A stretch of DNA of 64,000 bases, taken from the NCBI GenBank assembly GCA_035480615.1, contig DATIHO010000064.1:1-64000 (forward strand). Reading direction: 5' to 3'. A program made the translations under genes and the position numbers. Below, in pieces: positions 50,936 through 59,593 of this stretch. Each line of letters starts with the position of its first letter. The first letter of the stretch is position 1. Below the pieces are notes generated by a model that saw only the letters and a list, made by a program, of their open reading frames with translations, had not been told where the DNA came from and made no database searches. The stretch is from CAIPFQ01 sp035480615 (GTDB lineage: Bacteria; Chlamydiota; Chlamydiia; Chlamydiales; SM23-39).

Positions 50936-51973
50936 ATGTCCAGTGTATCTAAAGTTTCAGGACTGAATTTAAATAGATTCGATTCTGTATTCATTACTAA
51001 TGTATGGAATATCGCGGATTGCGTGAGTTCCGCAGTTCGCCGAGTCTTCCAAATGATCCCAAGCCAAGCCCGTGGGCTTGTGCCACTCGTCTCGGGCGTT
51101 GGTGTAGCATTCATGGATGTCGTGAGTAGCTATATCGATCTCAGCGATTCGTTGAAAAGCTGGAGTTCGTCTGTAAAAATCGGCGATGGAGAAGGCGAGA
51201 GGCGTGCTGGAGCGCAATGTGCAAAAAGTGCATCATTTCTCTCTGCATCTATCGGTTTTTCTGCTCAAAATATAGCTCAACTTGCCCCTCATGTTGCTCC
51301 TCAGGCGGCGGCCATAGCCACTGGAGCGACTTTGGGATATGTTGTGTATTCTTTGTATGGAGTGGCAACTTTAGTGGGGATTGGATTAGGGGCATTGGGT
51401 ATCCATCGGAATAGGACATTTCGTTCGAACCTCAATGTAGGCGATCAGGCAGGGAATGCGGATCAAACGATGGTGGAGACGCTACAGTTTTTGCGAGATA
51501 AGATTTTATCAACTGCAGACGAAAGCAACGGTCTACGCGTAGGTTGCCACGCCTATGATGTACCCAAAAGGATTGGCAAGCTGGAGAAAAAGAAATTTGA
51601 ATACGTGAAACGCCGCACTTCTGAAGCTGTAGCGAACCAGCTAAAGCAGGCAGCAAGAGTAGGTGCAGGTGCCAATAGCAGTCAGATAGATGATTGGATA
51701 GGCGCGCTAAACACTCTCGATGCCCCTGATCCCGATGCCCCTCTTGACCTAGCAAAAGAGCGGGCGAGAGAGGGAGCTAGAAAGCTGATCAATGATGTAA
51801 AGCAAGCGAACCGGAACAATACGATGATGAAGGTACTGGGCCTTGTCGCTTCGATAGTCTTTTTCGTAGGGATCCTTCTGATCAGTTTGTCTACGGGTGG
51901 CGCTTTGCTTCCCTTGGCTTTGCTCGGAGTTGCAAGTGCGATTAATGCAGGCATACTGTGGCGCGGGTTATGA
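50936..51973 (+). CDS. Inc-like effector paralogue 1
   Basis: The 345 residues share a plan with the next two genes and more distantly a fourth. A first hydrophobic region (90-160: APHVAPQAAAIATGATLGYV; LVGIGLGALGIHRN) follows the invariant IGDGEGERRAGA block (about 79-90). A charged helical middle has FEYVKRRTSEAVANQL, and KLINDVKQANRNNT precedes a C-terminal membrane hairpin (VASIVFFVGILLISLSTGGA; LALLGVASAINAGILWRGL). There is no signal peptide. Two bilobed hydrophobic regions with a cytosolic helical middle resemble chlamydial Inc proteins, so host-membrane insertion after type III secretion is a reasonable inference. Function is unknown. Confidence 0.7.
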   Translation: MSSVSKVSGLNLNRFDSVFITNVWNIADCVSSAVRRVFQMIPSQARGLVPLVSGVGVAFMDVVSSYIDLSDSLKSWSSSVKIGDGEGERRAGAQCAKSASFLSASIGFSAQNIAQLAPHVAPQAAAIATGATLGYVVYSLYGVATLVGIGLGALGIHRNRTFRSNLNVGDQAGNADQTMVETLQFLRDKILSTADESNGLRVGCHAYDVPKRIGKLEKKKFEYVKRRTSEAVANQLKQAARVGAGANSSQIDDWIGALNTLDAPDPDAPLDLAKERAREGARKLINDVKQANRNNTMMKVLGLVASIVFFVGILLISLSTGGALLPLALLGVASAINAGILWRGL

Positions 51974-52059
51974 TCGATCTTTTTTGCCGCGAAAAAGATC
52001 GGATGCGAGCCCATTTTTCAGGGGATTTTTAAAAGCATTTCCTTAAATCCTTGTTAGTT
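51971..52059 (+). pseudogene. Duplicated 3' end of the 49743 gene
   Basis: TGATCGATCTTTTTTGCC..GAAAAAGATCGGA.. continues in parallel with the last 90 bases of the gene at 49743 (GATCGATCTTTTTGCCTTGAAAAAGATCGG). It runs through TTTTAAAAGCATTTCCTTAAA to TTAGTTAATA. Only this tail survives, joined to the end of paralogue 1. Confidence 0.8.
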
Positions 52060-52093
52060 AATAACCTGAATAAACCCATTATTCAGGTTAATA
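52058..52093. repeat. Minimal palindrome, family 2 ends only
   Basis: TAACCTGAATAA-ACCCA-TTATTCAGGTTA is a near-perfect palindrome. Its sequence equals the outer ends of the 170-bp element at 2371-2540 joined directly, without the interior. It lies just before the promoter of paralogue 2. Confidence 0.85.
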
Positions 52094-52162
52094 AATACGC
52101 CTATTATATCCCATTAAAATTATATTTTACTTTTGCATTGTACGAAAATCATATAATGATGT

Positions 52163-52168
52163 TATAAT
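52163..52168 (+). promoter_or_regulatory. -10 box before paralogue 2
   Basis: TATAAT in GATGTTATAATAAATATTAA, 33 bp before the ATG. The surrounding bases resemble the boxes before paralogues 1 and 3. Confidence 0.45.
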
Positions 52169-52201
52169 AAATATTAAATGAAATACTTTACGTAAGTAAT
52201 T

Positions 52202-53476
52202 ATGACAATTATATCGAAAGTTTCAAACCCGAATATACCGAAACAACCTGAAGAATCGGTTTTTGACGATGTCGGTTTGACAGCATTTTTTGGGTCTTCG
52301 CTAGCGCCTTACCATAGGCAATGGTCGCTCGCTCCAGACGCAAAAAACTGCGTCGACTTCTTGTCAGATTCCCGATGCTACGGGTTGTTGCGGTATATAC
52401 CGAAAATTTCAGACCCGAATATATCGAAAATTTCAGACCCGAATATATCGAAAGTTTCAGACCCGAAATTAAATAAATTTGATTCCGTATTCGTGACTAA
52501 GGTAATGCATTACGTGGATTACGTGGCTATCGCAGCGCGCCGAGTTTTCCAAGCGATCCCAAGCCAAGCCAATGGGCTTCTGCTACCCATCGCGGGGTTT
52601 TGTTCAGGATTCATGGATTTTGTGAATAGCTCTATCGATCTCGGCAGTGCGTTGAAAAGCTGGAATTCGTCTACAAACATCGGCGATGGAGAAGGACAGA
52701 GGCGTGCTGGAGCGCGATGTGCACAAAATACATTCTCTATCCCTGCATCTATCGGCTCTTCTATTCAATATATAGTTCACCTTGTTCCTCATGTTGCTCC
52801 TCAAGCGGTGGCTATAGTTACTGGCGCGATTCTGGGATATGTTTTGAGTTCTTTGTATGGAGTTGTAGCTTTGGTGGGAATTGGATTGGGGGCATTGGGC
52901 ATCTATCGGAATAGTACATTTCGTTCGAACCTCAATGCAGGCGATCGGGCAGGGGATGTGTGGAAACAGGATGAAGAGATAGTAAAGACGCTAAAGTTTT
53001 TGCAAAATAAGATTGGAGTCACTGCAGACGCAAGCGACGCTCTAGAAACTGCAGGCGAAAGCAACCCCTCAGATGACAAGCTGAATCAAAAGAAATTTGA
53101 ATACGTGAAACGCCGCACTTCTGAAGATGTAGCGAAACGGCTACAGGCAGCAGCAACAGTAGATAAAGATGGTCAGAGTGAGATAGGTGATTGGATACGC
53201 GCGCTAAACAATTCAGTCGATCTCGGTTTTTCTCCTAAGGCAGTAGAGCGAGACAAGTGGAGAGATGCAACGAGAAAGGCAGCTATAGAGCTGATCAATG
53301 ATGTAAAGAAAGCGAACCGTGACAATACGAGGATACAGCTATTTAGCCTTGTCGTTTCGATACTCTCTTTCGTAGGGATCCTTCTGATGAGTTTGTCTAC
53401 GGCTGGTGTGCTTCCCTTGAGTTTATTAGGAATTGCAAGTGTGATTAGTATGGGCAGACTGTGGCACAGGCTATGA
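52202..53476 (+). CDS. Inc-like effector paralogue 2 with an in-frame palindromic insert
   Basis: The 424 residues are about 80 longer than paralogue 1, because the N-terminus was enlarged. Four 8-residue units (ISKVSNPN, IPKISDPN, ISKISDPN, ISKVSDPK) come from a 24-bp tandem repeat, and a 164-bp palindromic element sits between the first and second unit. It adds about 54 codons (IPKQPEESVFDDVG... to ...GLLRY) without breaking the frame. From LNKFDSVF onwards the protein aligns with paralogue 1, including IGDGEGQRRAGARC, FEYVKRRTSEDVAKRL, ELINDVKKANRDNT and the C-terminal hairpin. The insert may be disordered; whether it alters secretion is unknown. Confidence 0.75.
   Translation: MTIISKVSNPNIPKQPEESVFDDVGLTAFFGSSLAPYHRQWSLAPDAKNCVDFLSDSRCYGLLRYIPKISDPNISKISDPNISKVSDPKLNKFDSVFVTKVMHYVDYVAIAARRVFQAIPSQANGLLLPIAGFCSGFMDFVNSSIDLGSALKSWNSSTNIGDGEGQRRAGARCAQNTFSIPASIGSSIQYIVHLVPHVAPQAVAIVTGAILGYVLSSLYGVVALVGIGLGALGIYRNSTFRSNLNAGDRAGDVWKQDEEIVKTLKFLQNKIGVTADASDALETAGESNPSDDKLNQKKFEYVKRRTSEDVAKRLQAAATVDKDGQSEIGDWIRALNNSVDLGFSPKAVERDKWRDATRKAAIELINDVKKANRDNTRIQLFSLVVSILSFVGILLMSLSTAGVLPLSLLGIASVISMGRLWHRL
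52234..52397. repeat. Palindromic coding element, family 1 (copy in paralogue 2)
   Basis: 164 bp bounded by TATACCG and CGGTATA. The left end TATACCGAAACAACCTGAAG is identical to that of the dnaA copy, and by eye the two copies agree at roughly 87% of positions. The right arm is diverged (GCTACGGGTTGTTGCGGTATA). The gene reads the plus strand of the element, opposite to the strand used in dnaA. Confidence 0.92.
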
Positions 53477-53495
53477 TCGATCTTGTGGTCAAAAT

Positions 53496-53633
53496 ATATA
53501 CCCAAAATGATTCAAAAGTTGGCTTTTAAGCCGGTTCAAAGCGCCGAAAATCGGTCAAAATAACCCCAAAAATCGATGGAAGCTCACATTGTAGACACCC
53601 TCTAATTCGACAATCTCTGAATACGGAGATTGT
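53496..53633. repeat. Composite of family 3 unit, family 4 half and a hairpin
   Basis: 53496-53526 is a family 3 unit (TATACCCAAAATGATTCAAA, then AGTTGGC). 53531-53592 resembles the right arm of the 20025 palindrome (GCGCCGAAAATCGG, CCCCAAAAATCGATGGAAGCT). 53610-53633 is the stem ACAATCTC / GGAGATTGT, which could end transcription. No gene is seen in this 260-bp gap. Confidence 0.7.
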
Positions 53634-53706
53634 GAATAATGATCAAATTAAATCCCATTAATTTAAAATTTTAGTTTGTAAGTGCAAATTAAATTTTTAA
53701 TTATGT

Positions 53707-53712
53707 TATAAT
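53707..53712 (+). promoter_or_regulatory. -10 box before paralogue 3
   Basis: TATAAT inside AATTATGTTATAATATACAT, nearly identical to the block before paralogue 1 and at the same distance from the start codon. Confidence 0.5.
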
Positions 53713-53735
53713 ATACATATTAGGGGGTAAAAATT

Positions 53736-54779
53736 ATGTCTGCTAATTCAATTACAGAAAATAGTGCAAATAGAGCTCTTGCTCTGAATCCTGTCAACCC
53801 TGTCAATCCAAGTCCGGTATCTACGTTTTGGTTGGATGTCGTTGATGGCGTGACTTCCGCGGCTCGTCGAACCTTCCAAATTTTCCAGTCATCATTCGGA
53901 GGAGGGTATGTTGTGCCTGGTATGGGCGCTGGCGTGGGGGTGATGGACTTCGCAAGTGGCGCAATTGGGTTGCGCAATGCAGCAGTGCGGCTGAGGACGG
54001 CTATAGAGATAGGTGATGGAGAAGGAGAGCGGCGTGCTGCGGCGCACATTTTGCAAAACAGCTACGTTATCTTGGGGGGCATCAGCTTTGCTACTCAACA
54101 GATTGCTCAGCTTGCTCACGCCGTGGCGTTAGCGGCCAGCATGGCCTTGGGATGGTTTGTTTGTGCTGCGTATGGGGGTGCATCCCTGGTTGGCATTGGA
54201 GTGGGAACATTGGGAATTTATCGCAATATGACATTCCGCACACATCTCAAAACAAATACAAATAGAGATGAAGAGATAATGGAATCGCTCAAATGGTTGA
54301 AAGAGAAGATTACAGTCACTGCTGCGGAAAAGAAGGCAATCTGCGAAGACCCTTCCCTGGAATCAGACGAGGAGAAACAGGCAGAAATAGATAAGGTACA
54401 ACAAAGAAAAATTGAACATATGGCGCGCCGCACTTCTCCATCTATAATGAAGGAACTAGTTGAATTTGACAACGGCTGGGGCTGTGAACCAGGCATAGAT
54501 CGCTTCATACGAAATGTCGAACGAGAGTTCGAGGAAAATAAGGCGGATCCAGAGGCAGCACACAATAATCATCGGCTAAAAAAAAGGGCTGTAAAGCTGA
54601 TCAATGAGGTAAAGCAGGCGAACCTCGAAAATACGCTGAAGAAGGTGGTTGGTGTTGTGGCCGCGACCCTGTTTTTGATAGGGATCATTATGGCTACCCT
54701 CGCTTCGGCCGGAAGCGTTCCGCTTATATTACTCGGAGTGTCTAGTATAATTAATACTATGATTTTATTTAAAAATTGA
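53736..54779 (+). CDS. Inc-like effector paralogue 3
   Basis: The 347 residues have the same layout as paralogues 1 and 2: an arginine-rich AARRTFQIFQ near 50, IGDGEGERRAAAHI, a hydrophobic block (VALAASMALGWFVCAAYGGA; LVGIGVGTLGIYRNMTFR), a charged middle (IEHMARRTSPSIMKEL) and KLINEVKQANLENT before the C-terminal membrane hairpin. It is more diverged than 1 is from 2, so it is the older branch. No palindromic insert is present. A GGGGG-containing sequence (TTAGGGGGTAA) may serve as ribosome site. Confidence 0.7.
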   Translation: MSANSITENSANRALALNPVNPVNPSPVSTFWLDVVDGVTSAARRTFQIFQSSFGGGYVVPGMGAGVGVMDFASGAIGLRNAAVRLRTAIEIGDGEGERRAAAHILQNSYVILGGISFATQQIAQLAHAVALAASMALGWFVCAAYGGASLVGIGVGTLGIYRNMTFRTHLKTNTNRDEEIMESLKWLKEKITVTAAEKKAICEDPSLESDEEKQAEIDKVQQRKIEHMARRTSPSIMKELVEFDNGWGCEPGIDRFIRNVEREFEENKADPEAAHNNHRLKKRAVKLINEVKQANLENTLKKVVGVVAATLFLIGIIMATLASAGSVPLILLGVSSIINTMILFKN

Positions 54780-54854
54780 CAATTTTTGAATCACTTCGTA
54801 TGTAGTTTTATATCCAGTGTTATTATATAATAATACCGATAATCAGGTGTTATT

Positions 54855-56021
54855 ATGGTTGCTGGGATTCAGTTAAATTCAGATTTTAATTTTGATCGGA
54901 CTCCGCATACAAACCATGCGGAGTCCTTGAAGTCTTTGCGGATAGAGAACATCGCACACAACACCTTGACCCGCGTCCATCAACCTTCGCAGGGGAAGCT
55001 TTCTTCAAAGGTGATCACCACCGCCTCAGTTATCGGTTCGAGCGTTTCACTGACAAGGCGAATTTTACAAATCATTCCGATGCTGGGCATAGGACCACCT
55101 CGAGAGGTTGTCGTGGCGCATCTCGGACGTTATTCTTCAGTGCAAGGCGTTGTATTAAGCAGCTTGGTAACGATCCCGAAGACGCTTGGAGATGTTAGCT
55201 CCTTGAAGCAAATAGGCGATGTCGAAGGACTCCACCTTGCGGGTACGTCTTTCGTAAGAAGTACGTTATCTGTGCATGGATCAGCAATTGGGTTGTTGCA
55301 AAACGTTCTTTCTTTTTCTTTTTCAACCGCTGCGAAGATCGCGCTGGATGGGTTGTCCGGGATAGGGTCTTTGCTTGGATTAATGGTTCCCTGTTTGAAA
55401 ATGTCTCGCCGCGCCCAATTCCATTGGCAACTGGATCAGATTTTGAAAGATCCCTCATTGATGCAAAAGGGACGGATTCACAAGGCTCTTGAATTTTTGA
55501 AAGACGAGGTCGTTCCCAAAGCGGAGGAAAAAGAGGCGGTCATTCAAGAGATCAATCGACTTTATTCAGCATGGGGTCCGCAAGCCAAAGGGAGAAAAAT
55601 CCGAAAAAAAATAGAGGATTTGGCGGTCGTCAAATTCAATGGAGTGAAACGGAGGATTGGTCAAAAAGCGGCGGAGCGGCTGCTGAAAGAATTAGATGTC
55701 CATTTGGAAACTTTGCAACAATCTCTTGTAAGTACGGAAAATTTAAGAGCTGCGGAAGAATTCATCAATGATATACGAAATCAAAGTGTAAAAAAAATAC
55801 TTTCTTCAGCAATCACACTGGCGACGTCTCTGATTGCTTTCACGGGATTGGTGATCGGCACTTTTTTTTCTTTGGGAGCTTTGCCTTATATTCTTTATGG
55901 GATCTCTACCGCGATCAGCTGGATCGTCTTTATCTATCCGATTCTTTCTAAAAATTTCAAGAACATCACACTGGATATATTGAACAACCTGACGACAATA
56001 CTGGCTATTGATGTATTATGA
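54855..56021 (+). CDS. Inc-like effector paralogue 4 (divergent)
   Basis: The 388 residues keep the family plan but only part of the sequence: SVSLTRRILQIIPMLG matches the RRVFQMIP region, KQIGDVEGLHLAGTS corresponds to IGDGEGERRAGA, NGVKRRIGQKAAERLL to the KRRTSE block, and FINDIRNQSVKK to INDVKQANRNN. The C-terminal hairpin (AITLATSLIAFTGLVIGTFF; GALPYILYGISTAISWIVF) is followed by about 30 more residues. The end overlaps the xerC start by 11 bp, so xerC may be translated from the same transcript. Confidence 0.65.
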   Translation: MVAGIQLNSDFNFDRTPHTNHAESLKSLRIENIAHNTLTRVHQPSQGKLSSKVITTASVIGSSVSLTRRILQIIPMLGIGPPREVVVAHLGRYSSVQGVVLSSLVTIPKTLGDVSSLKQIGDVEGLHLAGTSFVRSTLSVHGSAIGLLQNVLSFSFSTAAKIALDGLSGIGSLLGLMVPCLKMSRRAQFHWQLDQILKDPSLMQKGRIHKALEFLKDEVVPKAEEKEAVIQEINRLYSAWGPQAKGRKIRKKIEDLAVVKFNGVKRRIGQKAAERLLKELDVHLETLQQSLVSTENLRAAEEFINDIRNQSVKKILSSAITLATSLIAFTGLVIGTFFSLGALPYILYGISTAISWIVFIYPILSKNFKNITLDILNNLTTILAIDVL

Positions 56022-56877
56022 GTTTGTGGATGAAAAAATCATCGATTTTCTCGATTCGCTTCGTTGTGAAAAAGGATTTTCTGCCCATACCATCGAAGCC
56101 TATGGCCGGGATATCCGGCTGTTTATTTCAAAGACAATCGTTTTAAATGCTGATGCGCTCCTTTGTTTTTTAAGCGCCTTGAAACAGCAGGGATTTGCCA
56201 GCTCGTCCATTTGCAGAGCGCTTGCCGCCGTGAAGGGGTTTTTGCGGTTTTTGAAAAAAGAAGGGCATATTGAATTTGATTTCGGCCGCTTTTTCAACAC
56301 GCCCAAAATGTGGCAGCTCATTCCTGAAGTGATGACGGTCGATGAAGTGGATGTCCTTTTATCCCAGCCTAAAGAGAATTCGTTTTTAGAAGCGCGCGAT
56401 AAAGCGGTTTTAGAGCTTCTCTATGCCAGTGGAATCCGGGTATCGGAGCTGTGCAAATTGCGAATTTGCGATTTGTCCGATACGTTTGTCAAAGTGCAGG
56501 GCAAAGGGAAAAAAGAGAGAATTGTCCCGGTTGGCAAAAAAGCAATTGAGGCGATTGACTGTTTTCTCATCCGGTTTCGGGGAGAAGCAAAAGAGGAAAA
56601 CGCTCCTCTTTTTATCAGCGCGCGAGGCAAGCCGATGGACCGCGTAACCGTTTGGTCTCGCATCAAGATGTATGCTAAGCGCGCAGGGATTCATAAATCC
56701 ATTTCGCCTCATACCTTGCGCCATTCCTTTGCGACCCATTTGCTGGAAAATGGAGCTGACCTGCGCCTCATTCAGGAAATGTTGGGGCATGCCGATATCG
56801 GTACAACGGACCGCTACACCCATGTATCAAGTCGCCGTCTCAAAGAGGCATTTCAATCTTTTCATCCAAGACCCTGA
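56011..56877 (+). CDS. xerC: Tyrosine recombinase XerC/XerD
   Basis: Resolves chromosome dimers at dif before division. The 288 residues begin with an ATG overlapping the preceding gene. The N-terminal SAM-like domain is SAHTIEAYGRDIRLFISK. The catalytic residues are visible: first Arg in YASGIRVSELCK, His-x-x-Arg in SPHTLRHSFATHLL, the second His in EMLGHADIGTT and the Tyr in DRYTHVS. It could be the XerC or the XerD partner; the choice is by similarity of length only. It overlaps the convergent glgX by 16 bp. Confidence 0.88.
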   Translation: MYYEFVDEKIIDFLDSLRCEKGFSAHTIEAYGRDIRLFISKTIVLNADALLCFLSALKQQGFASSSICRALAAVKGFLRFLKKEGHIEFDFGRFFNTPKMWQLIPEVMTVDEVDVLLSQPKENSFLEARDKAVLELLYASGIRVSELCKLRICDLSDTFVKVQGKGKKERIVPVGKKAIEAIDCFLIRFRGEAKEENAPLFISARGKPMDRVTVWSRIKMYAKRAGIHKSISPHTLRHSFATHLLENGADLRLIQEMLGHADIGTTDRYTHVSSRRLKEAFQSFHPRP

Positions 56878-58796
56878 GAGACTGTGGCCAGAATGGCAGA
56901 ATAGGGAGAAAGAAGAAAGGGCGCATCCAATTCGCATTTTTCACACATTTGCGGATGATTTAAACAATTCTCTTCTTTATCCGTACGAAGGATCTCTTTC
57001 CATTTCCCTTCGGGCAACCAGATCTCTTGAGGCTTAAAATCGGCGTTGAAGGCAAAATAAATCCGGGGGCTTGATTTGTAGGAGCATGCCACAAAACGGC
57101 TTTGTGGACTCCAATCTGGCTGAAATGGTTTGAGACCATGCCAATCAATATCTTGATTGTTTAAAAATCGGGTTTTTCTAAGCTCCGGATGGGTTTTTCG
57201 AAAATGGATCAGAAAAGAGACAAAATCGACAAGCGGCCCATTGGTTTTTACTTGATCCCATAAAAACCAATTGACTTCATTATCTTGTACATAAGGGTTG
57301 TTATTTCCTTGGCGGCTATGGCCATATTCATCCGCCATGAGCAGCATCGGAACCCCTTGTGAAAGGAAGAGGGCTAAAAGAAAGTTGCGCATTTGCCTCT
57401 CTCTTAGCTTTTGAATGTCGGGATTATTGCTGGGCCCTTCATGGCCGCAATTCCAGCTTAAATTTCGATTCACTCCATCCTGGTTCAAGTGCCCATTGGC
57501 TTCGTTGTGCTTGTGATTATAAGACACCAGATCCTTAAGAGAAAATCCATCGTGCGCAGTAATGAAATTGATGCTGCAGGAAGGGCTGAAAGAATGGTAT
57601 AGAAACTCGCTTCCGCTGATCGCTTCCGCGAACATGCCTGCACATCCGTCGGTTCCTTTTATAAATTCACGCACCCTGTCCCGATATTTTCCGTTCCACT
57701 CTGACCAGGGGCCAAAATGGGGGAATCTCCCCACTTGATACAGTCCGCTGGCATCCCAGCTTTCCGAGATGAGTTTCAAGTTTTGTAATAAAGGATCTTT
57801 TGCAATCGCCTCCAACACAGGGGGATTTTTCATTACATTGCCATGTGGATCGCGCGTAAAAACAGAAGCCAGGTCAAACCGAAATCCATCCACCTGCATC
57901 TCTTCTGCCCAGAACCTGAGCGATGCAAGGATGAGTTTCAAAACAACAGGATGGTTTACATTGAAGGTATGTCCGCACCCTGTATAGTTGCGATAATGCC
58001 CCTGTTCATCGACCATATAATAAATGGGGTCGTCCAGAGGACGGAAGCTGAATTGAAATGCGCGCGTATCCCATTCTCCGGTATGGTTATAGACCACATC
58101 TAAAATGACTTCGATTCCATGCTTGTGCAGTTCGCGCACGAGTGTTTTAAATTCTGTTTTTGCATCCTCTTTCGATGCATACCGCCGCATCGGAGAAAAA
58201 AAGTATAACGGGTCATAACCCCAAAAATTGAGAAGACCCTTTTTTTCTTTTAAATCCAATCTGGTTTCGTCAAATTCAAAGATTGGCATTAATTCAATGG
58301 CATTGACTCCCAATTTTTTCAGGTAAGGGATTTTTTCGATGATTCCCGAATACGTGCCCCGATGAGCAACGCCGCTTGAAGAATGGATGGTAAATGCCCG
58401 GACATGCATTTCATAAATAATCAGCTCCGATAGGGGAATGCAAGGTTTACCCGTTTCCTGCCAATCAAAAGATTTTGGAATTTCGATGTAAGACCAGACT
58501 GTTTTGATCCCTTCTCCCCAAATTCGGGAAGTAGCAGGAGATTTGGAATAAGGGTCGGCAAGCCAATGATCAGAATCGATCTTGATGGCGTATTCCATTT
58601 TTTCTGACCACCCCTCTAATTCTGTATGCCAGACGTTTTCTGTCCGATTTAATGGGATTTCCTGGATTTGGCCATCCTTTTTCAACCCCAACGTCATTTG
58701 AGAGGCGTGCTCTGAAAAAAACGCAAAATTCGCTCGGTTTCCGGTTACGATACAACCCAAGTGCTTCGAAGATCCTGGATAAACTGCAATTTTCAT
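56862..58796 (-). CDS. glgX: Glycogen debranching enzyme
   Basis: Isoamylase-type enzyme that removes alpha-1,6 branches from glycogen. The 644 residues have the CBM48 N-terminal domain and a GH13 barrel: ILDVVYNHTGEWD, the nucleophile in VDGFRFDLASVF, the acid/base Glu in LISESWDASG and FITAHDGFSLKDLVSYNHKH. It lies next to a Slc1-like type III chaperone, as in Chlamydia (CT042-CT043), divergently oriented here with a 179-bp gap. Confidence 0.95.
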   Translation of the reverse strand: MKIAVYPGSSKHLGCIVTGNRANFAFFSEHASQMTLGLKKDGQIQEIPLNRTENVWHTELEGWSEKMEYAIKIDSDHWLADPYSKSPATSRIWGEGIKTVWSYIEIPKSFDWQETGKPCIPLSELIIYEMHVRAFTIHSSSGVAHRGTYSGIIEKIPYLKKLGVNAIELMPIFEFDETRLDLKEKKGLLNFWGYDPLYFFSPMRRYASKEDAKTEFKTLVRELHKHGIEVILDVVYNHTGEWDTRAFQFSFRPLDDPIYYMVDEQGHYRNYTGCGHTFNVNHPVVLKLILASLRFWAEEMQVDGFRFDLASVFTRDPHGNVMKNPPVLEAIAKDPLLQNLKLISESWDASGLYQVGRFPHFGPWSEWNGKYRDRVREFIKGTDGCAGMFAEAISGSEFLYHSFSPSCSINFITAHDGFSLKDLVSYNHKHNEANGHLNQDGVNRNLSWNCGHEGPSNNPDIQKLRERQMRNFLLALFLSQGVPMLLMADEYGHSRQGNNNPYVQDNEVNWFLWDQVKTNGPLVDFVSFLIHFRKTHPELRKTRFLNNQDIDWHGLKPFQPDWSPQSRFVACSYKSSPRIYFAFNADFKPQEIWLPEGKWKEILRTDKEENCLNHPQMCEKCELDAPFLLSPYSAILATVSQGLG

Positions 58797-58975
58797 TTGA
58801 TTGGTATTATCTTGAATTATATTTCTATTTCAATTAAAATATATTTGTGGTTCATGCGAGAAAAAGATTGGATTCGAATTTTTTCTTGCTTTTCTGGGAT
58901 GATCCTGTTTATAAAATAAGCTTGCATTTTCTAAATTTCTAGAGTTAAAATGCTAAAACCTTAGGAGGGAAACCC

Positions 58976-59494
58976 ATGTCTTATGAAAACGCAAAAGCTA
59001 ACTTAAAAGAGTTTGGCAAAGAACTCAATTTAGAAGGTCTTGATTTTGATGAAAACTTTACATGTATTCTTGGTATTGATAATACTTTTTCATTACATAT
59101 TACTTTCGAAAGAAACTCGGATAAGCTGTATCTGTATTCTCCTATTCTCGATGGTCTGCCGAAAGATGATAAGACAAAACTAAAGCTTTATGAAAGGCTT
59201 TTGGAAGGTTCGATGCTCGGCGGTCAAATGGCCGGAGGTGGTGTTGGAATCGCAGTCAAAGAGGAATTGATTTTGATGCATTGTGTTCTTGACATGGGGC
59301 TCGGCGTCGACGCATCCGCTTTGCGCCGCTTTGCGCCTTTATTTGTTGAAACAGTGGAGAAGTGGCGTGAGATTGTGACCAAGATCATGAATGGCGAAGA
59401 TCCCGGGCCATTCCAATTTCCAGCCGCCCCACAGCAGCCGCAACCTGAGCAAGCTTTTGGAGCCAGACCGGGAGAAAAATACATCAAGATCTAA
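58976..59494 (+). CDS. CesT-family type III secretion chaperone (Slc1/CT043-like)
   Basis: Keeps effectors soluble and delivers them to the type III ATPase. The 172 residues start at ATG 58976 behind the strong site TAGGAGGG. The fold pattern is that of class I chaperones: helix (NAKANLKEFGKELNLEGL), beta strands (FSLHITFERNSDKLYLYSPI), helix (LKLYERLLEGSMLGGQMAG), strand (ELILMHCVLDM) and the last helix (FVETVEKWREIVTKIM). A Pro/Gln tail follows. The neighbour glgX supports orthology to CT043. The gene is followed by a palindrome able to terminate transcription. Confidence 0.88.
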   Translation: MSYENAKANLKEFGKELNLEGLDFDENFTCILGIDNTFSLHITFERNSDKLYLYSPILDGLPKDDKTKLKLYERLLEGSMLGGQMAGGGVGIAVKEELILMHCVLDMGLGVDASALRRFAPLFVETVEKWREIVTKIMNGEDPGPFQFPAAPQQPQPEQAFGARPGEKYIKI

Positions 59495-59519
59495 GAGAGT
59501 GTCTGCAAATTAAATTTCA

Positions 59520-59586
59520 GTCGATTTTCGGGATGGTTTTGGAGGATTTTCGATCGAAAATCGCCAAAATCATCCAAAAATTCGAC
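59520..59586. terminator. Palindrome after the chaperone gene (family 4-like)
   Basis: GTCGATTTTCGGGATGGTTTTG and its near-complement CAAAATCATCCAAAAATTCGAC pair around a TCGATCGA centre. The GTCGATTTT motif links it to family 4. It lies between convergent genes and could act as a two-way terminator. Confidence 0.6.
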
Positions 59587-59593
59587 AGAATGG

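Noticed and set aside
50936..56021. Toxin-antitoxin or phage module
   Set aside because: No small paired genes, no phage structural or lytic motifs; the shared membrane hairpins fit Inc-like effectors better.
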